Assembly: GCA_031772625.1 (NCBI GenBank)
Contig: CM062814.1
Span: forward strand, 820,206,757 to 820,270,756
From: Pinus tabuliformis
Taxonomy: Eukaryota > Streptophyta > Pinopsida > Pinales > Pinaceae
Length of the DNA stretch: 64,000 nt
Direction of reading: 5' to 3'
A program made the translations under genes and the position numbers. The notes beneath the pieces are model-generated. The model made no database searches, was not told the DNA's origin, and worked only from the letters and a program-made list of their open reading frames with translations. This document shows positions 59,566-64,000 of this stretch, in pieces; positions within the stretch are counted from its first letter, which is position 1, and the number at the start of each line of letters is the position of its first letter.

Positions 59566-59625
59566 GGTTACAAACTCAGGAGACTGGCCCCAAAGTCTAC
59601 GGGACTGTCTTGGTAATTCAGCCAC

Positions 59626-61581
59626 AGTTAAAAACTTTTAACTACTTCACACGCAAACAAAGTAAAATCTCAATGAAAACCACCTAAAGCCTCTAAAGAA
59701 CCAAACAAATTTGAATCACACGCCTAAAGAATCTAGAGATCAAACACACACAAACAGTAACTTTCTGGGCCGAAAACACTAGTTGGTGATGAAATCCAAC
59801 GTCGCAGAATTCAGTACAGAAATGGCGGTTGGAACAGTTACCCTGGCAACCTGCTTAATGAATAGACTGGACCAAGTTCCTCCACTTAACCGTCTCGAGT
59901 GAAGTGAAACCCCCAGAAAATCCAAGTGAGTCTAGCCGACGTCTGCTCCAGGTACAGTGGGATCTTCCCACCACTGTCACCTTAGGAAGAATCCTAAAGA
60001 ATATGGTCACTAAGGCTACCAACTGAGACAAATACACCTGGGGGAACAGTCTACGATCCGATACGCACGCAAGGGCAGAGTAGCAAGCTCAATCCCTTTG
60101 AAGGCTCCTTGACATAATCCAAGGTTTACCAACAAGTGACCCCAGGCTCCTCGACAATGGTTAATCCGAGGTTTACCGTTTTTAATACATGAATATCTAG
60201 CGTCGTTCCCAATGAGGAAGGATTGATTCCCACACTGGTTCGGACACGATCCCGTGCTTCTTCTTTAAGAGGAGATTTCCCAGAGCATAAATGCAACAAT
60301 TGGATTTCTTCCTACCACAAGATACAGCTACTTGTTTGTTTTTACTGTCTTGGAGAGTTAATTACTCTCCTACTCCAAGACACTAGCCTAAGCTGAGTTG
60401 GTGTATCAGAGCCCTAGAAATAAAATGTTACTAGGTGAATTTTACTTTAAGCGTTAATTTTAGTGGTTGTTGTTTAAGTCAAGAGGTGGCGGAGATGAAA
60501 CTCGTGGTGTAAAGACTCGACTCGAAATCACTAAAAAGATGCACCTAAGATGATTTAAACAATCTTTTCTCTTCGATGAACTTCTCAACTAAGAAAGAGT
60601 TTGAGAATGCAAATACTTTGTAAACACAAATCTTTCTCAATTAAACAAATTTAAAGAAGAGCTTTTCCTTTCCAAAGCACTCAAAACGAGACAACTAGCT
60701 ATTTCACACAATTTCCCTTTTCTTTTCAAAGCACTCAATCACTACAAAAAACAAACTTTTCAAAAGAGATTTCTTTTTATATTTTGTAAATAAAACACTC
60801 AAAACTAATGAAAACGACTAACTTTGAGAGCTACAAACTATATAAAAAGCTACTTGAAGTCAAAGCTTACTAAGAGTCTTTTTGAGGATGTTTTACTTAG
60901 CTAAATGTGAGCTAAGGACTAATTTATGCAGAATCACAATTAGTCAAAAAACAACCAATCTTTCGTTTTCTTTTAAAAAAAAAAATGAAAATTCCAAACT
61001 TTCAACTACAAGCTTTTCGAAATTTTGAAATGAGAAAACTCAAAGCGAATTCCTCAACAAGGGGAGATTTCATCAATGGTCAGACTCATAAGAAGACTGG
61101 TAGACACCAAGGTAATCTGAGGTCCCTACGGCTTCTAAGCTCAGAGCCACTACACAACCAAAAACGAAAAACAAACCCAACAAGCAAAATTCCTAGGAAT
61201 TCCACCTAAAACCCTAATGCTAATGAAATTAAACCAAGGAAAGTTTTTGACAGGGAACAAGCAGGTCTGGGCAATGGCTAAAACCTATAAACAAATTCTA
61301 AACTGATAAAAAAGAGAAAAATTTAAAAATTTTCAAAATTTTGACAGGGTACGCAGGCAACCTGTTTACACAAGTGCGTCTACGCTCTGTGCACAAAGAA
61401 AAAGTGCGTAAAAGTACGCACTGTGCTTAACTCAGAGGGTGCGTACCTCTCCCAAAACTATGAAAAATGAAAACTAACTCAAAATTAACTAAATTCACCC
61501 AATCCCACAATCATCAAGTCAAAAACAAAAACAGAAAATACAGTTTCTCAGGTCAAAGTATAGACAAAGAAAACAATCAAG
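59626..61581. other. 5' leader of Tat element
   Basis: About 2 kb between the gag start and the PBS without a clear minus-strand gene; some Tat elements carry an extra ORF here but none is seen. It includes a short tandem duplication near 60097-60180 (AAGGCTCCTTGAC and CAGGCTCCTCGAC units) and GC-rich words at 61345-61448 shared with 50326-50463. Confidence 0.6.
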
Positions 61582-61599
61582 TCCCCAACGGAGTCGCCA
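61582..61599 (-). promoter_or_regulatory. primer binding site, tRNA-Arg type
   Basis: The minus strand reads TGGCGACTCCGTTGGGGA three bases inside the 5' LTR. It is complementary to the 3' end of a plant tRNA-Arg plus CCA (about one mismatch from memory), as known for Ogre/Tat elements. Confidence 0.9.
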
Positions 61600-61602
61600 T
61601 TT

Positions 61603-62654
61603 TGTCGCACGGAATGTGTCGATCTTGCGGACAAGATAGACCTTCCTAGAATCTAAAGAAGACCTAACGACAAGCAAACCAACTAGACACTATCTTTCTC
61701 TAAATATGCTTTAATAAACAATAGCAAACAAGTGTTTTTAGGGCCTACCTCTGGTCCAACGCAAGCTTGTGAATGCCCTCGCTCCTTTGATCCAAATGAG
61801 CTCCTTTTCGCGAATCTGCAAACAAAAACAAGGCAAACAAATTAAATAGCACCTGAAAAGCCAATTGCATAAAACATATTTAACATGAAAGTCAAGGAGT
61901 CCATGAAACAAATAACATAAGATACTTGTTGAGAAAAATGAGTTTGATTGTATTAATTCAAAAGAAGAAGAACCTTACAACCTTTGCCTTGACGCTGTAC
62001 AAGCTCCTCCCAGGGTCCAACAAGATGTCTTCTCTACTTTGACAAGTTTCACTCACTCTCCAATAGAACCAAGAGGTATGTGATCTCTCCTCTCAAGCTC
62101 AACCAAAGAGTCTTAATTTCACCAGCATTTACCCTCAAAATGTTCAGCTTCTAACCTCCCTAGTCCTCACCCCAATGCCTGTATTTATAGTGCAATGGAG
62201 GGAAGTTACTAGGTCCTCCTTCAAAGGGATAAAACCCTCCTTCAAAGGGATAGCTCCTTTAGTCAAGGGATTAGCTCCTTCTCTTTTGGGATGCATGAAC
62301 CACCTCAGAGCGAACAATCCACGTCAAAATTCCTTCTAGAAAACTCTAGAATTAACCCAAAGTGAGTTTTTTAAGATAAAACTTGCGCCTTTTGACTTTC
62401 ACAGGGGTCCGCACCTACACCATTAGGAACATAGCGGGTAGGTACGCAGCTTTTGTACACAGAAGGTGCGGGACAGCAGGTGACCATGAGAGAAAGTGCG
62501 GAACCAGAGTTACATTGATATTTAATGTCTTTCTCCCACTTCTAAAGCTTGATTTAAAGAGCTGAGGTCTTAGACTTGCTTAGGAGGATAGTACAAGTGA
62601 TGATAGACCCATACTGACTGCAAATAATCATGGTGACGATATTTTTGTGTAACA
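61603..62654 (-). repeat. 5' LTR of Tat element
   Basis: 1052 bp, same ends as 47275-48326. The TATA box (minus-strand CTATAAATA) lies at 62182-62190. About a dozen differences from the 3' LTR by eye, mostly transitions, clustered in the last 450 bases. Confidence 0.97.
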
Positions 62655-63430
62655 GTAGTAGGAGAACAATCATTTAGAGTTAGTAGGCATTATCAGTCAT
62701 CTGGATGAAAACAACATAGCTAGTTGTAGTCAGTCTTTGATAGACAATTGCAGAACTAGTTGTAGTGACATAGATAGTATGAATTGACCAATTGCGGAAA
62801 TCAAGGCGTAGTTCCAGGCATAGAGGTTTCTAGTTTTCCAGGGGAGGAAAGGAGGTCAAGCTAATTCCAGTAGATGAAGCCAAGGGAGGTAGTGTGAATT
62901 TTATAGTTGGTGAGAGCAAGGCATAATTCTAGCCAGAGACAATTAACTAGTCCGTATTGTAGAGGCTATAGATTGTGTACTAGTGCCAAGAGGTGATTTG
63001 ATGGAAGAGTGAGTAGATTTAGTGAAAAACAAGAGGCAAAGTTACTACCATAAAGGGTTTTCAGAGATAAGATTGATTTTTTCCTGTAGCAAAACTATAC
63101 ATTCCAATTTTACATCTAGAAAGGAGTGTGAGTTGTAGAGGAGAGGCTTTGCTAGAAGGAAATAATATTTCCCTGTTCTCATTCAGAGGGAGATAACGAG
63201 AGATCAATACATAGTTGCAATGTCACCAGTAACACAGATGCAGGTTAGTTCATCTATAGGGTTAGTAGATGAATCAAAGTATACGTATTGGTTAATGGAC
63301 AATGAGAGCTAGTTGTATCATAGTTGTCAGAAATCAGTAGTGTGAGGTGATCCATCTACATACTTTAGGATATTCATCAGGTTGATGGATATAGTAGTGG
63401 AGTATAGATAACACCTTCGCTAAGAAGGAG
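62655..63430. other. non-coding interior of copia-like element, right part
   Basis: Starts with the second GTAGT target copy (62655-62659) and continues the purine-rich interior to a tract AAGAAGGAG (63422-63430) that serves as polypurine tract for the LTR at 63431. A short inverted motif (ACACCTTCGCTAAGAAGGAGT) surrounds it. No ORF. Confidence 0.7.
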
Positions 63431-64000
63431 TGTTATTTTTTGGTAGCATTAGAAAGGTGTTCTAGTCTCGACTTGTGTTAAAGAGGCTAAAGAACACGAA
63501 ATCTCCAAAACCCATAAAAAAATTTGGGAGAAAATAACTAGAGACCACTCAATTAAATTAATTGATCGATAATTAAAAAATGTCCAAGTCTAACTTAGGG
63601 AAATTGATTAATTAAAGGGAATTAATTCAGAATTATTGAGAAAGCTCTAGAGACTCTCATAGATCGAGTCTGAGATGATCTTAGCCATTGATAATGATGT
63701 AATCATGGCCATTAGTTATCCAATGAGAGATTATAAGAGCAGGTCAATGAGTTGAGGAGAGACACATCAAAATATATTGAGCAAGAGGGAGAGTGAGTAT
63801 CCTTGGAAGATCGAGCTATCCAGTGCAGTGATAGAGCAAGGAAGTGAGCTTGAGCTAGAGCATCAGTGATTTAAGGAGAAACAAAGACATTTATAGAAGA
63901 GATTCCTAGTAGTAGAGCAACATTATCAAGGGGGCTGAAATATTTCTTTAGAGAGGCTGAATAGCCATTGTGAGCATCTAGAAACCCAGTGTGAGTTGCT
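63431..64000 (+). repeat. right LTR of copia-like element, cut by window end
   Basis: Aligns with 45158-45730 with many substitutions and small gaps (shared AGGTGTTCTAGTCTC, GAGAAAGCTCTAGA, GAGATGATCTTAGCCATTGAT). About half the LTR is present. Confidence 0.85.

Larger units (their letters stand above)
47275..62654 (-). mobile_element. complete Tat/Ogre-type Ty3/gypsy element, 15,380 bp
   Basis: Two 1052 bp LTRs, perfect 5 bp target duplications GTAGT (47270-47274 and 62655-62659), TG...CA ends, a tRNA-Arg-type PBS and a purine tract define a full-length minus-strand element. Gene order is gag, protease, RT, degenerate RNase H, integrase, archaeal-type RNase H. An antisense gene-like unit lies between the last ORF and the 3' LTR. 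By eye about a dozen bases differ between the LTRs (roughly 1%), so the insertion is fairly young. In-frame stops in gag and integrase and a frameshift at the RT/RNase H junction prevent autonomous activity. Confidence 0.95.
45158..64000 (+). mobile_element. non-autonomous copia-like LTR element, host of the Tat insertion
   Basis: Its left LTR (45158-46279) is repeated from 63431 to the window end. An initiator-Met-type PBS follows the left LTR, and a purine tract (AAGAAGGAG) precedes the right LTR. The interior is split by the Tat element and totals only about 1.77 kb (46280-47274 plus 62660-63430) with no coding capacity, so it needs enzymes from elsewhere. The two LTRs differ at many positions, so it is clearly older than the Tat insertion. 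The right end and its target duplication lie outside the window. Confidence 0.8.

Overview
This window is plant nuclear DNA made almost entirely of transposable elements. I recognise no host protein-coding gene, rRNA or true tRNA gene. The evidence is plant-specific mobile-element families (a Tat/Ogre-type Ty3/gypsy element primed by tRNA-Arg, a chromovirus-type Ty3/gypsy element, a CACTA/En-Spm transposase, tRNA-derived SINEs), AT-rich composition and nested insertions. A large repeat-rich genome such as a gymnosperm or fern fits, but the species cannot be fixed from the sequence.

Layout. 1-6077: anonymous decayed repeat DNA. 6078-17201: an old, decayed minus-strand Tat-like LTR element with gag and protease remnants, no visible RT or integrase, and two ~1.07 kb LTRs that later received a 589 bp foldback MITE (left LTR) and a 224 bp SINE (right LTR). 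17202-25400: anonymous DNA with a six-copy complex tandem array (20503-22765), a G-rich telomere-like tract and SINE fragments. 25680-32335: a fragmented minus-strand CACTA transposase gene with recognisable N-terminal, tnp2, DUF4218 and DUF4216 parts, interrupted by microsatellites, a SINE and C-rich telomere-like DNA. 32440-37000: anonymous DNA with local duplications. 37010-43010: a decayed minus-strand chromovirus (integrase, RNase H, RT, zinc knuckle and a tandemly triplicated gag segment); its RT is split by a 2,089 bp solo LTR with a perfect TTGGA target duplication.

45158-64000: a nested pair. The outer element is a non-autonomous, copia-like LTR element with an initiator-Met-type PBS and ~1.77 kb of non-coding interior; its right LTR runs off the window. 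Inside it sits a structurally complete 15,380 bp Tat-type element (47275-62654) with two 1052 bp LTRs, TSD GTAGT, a tRNA-Arg-type PBS and minus-strand genes. The order is gag, protease, RT, degenerate RNase H, integrase and then a separate archaeal-type RNase H ORF. Between this last ORF and the 3' LTR, on the opposite strand, lies a gene-like unit with a TATA box, two candidate introns and a plant-mobile-domain-like protein broken by two frameshifts.

The Tat genes would work together as one replication cycle: Gag packages RNA, the protease matures Gag-Pol, RT plus the archaeal-type RNase H make cDNA primed by tRNA-Arg, and integrase inserts it. This copy carries several in-frame stops and a frameshift, so it is not autonomous as it stands. 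The points most worth a second look are the antisense unit and the position of the second RNase H downstream of integrase.
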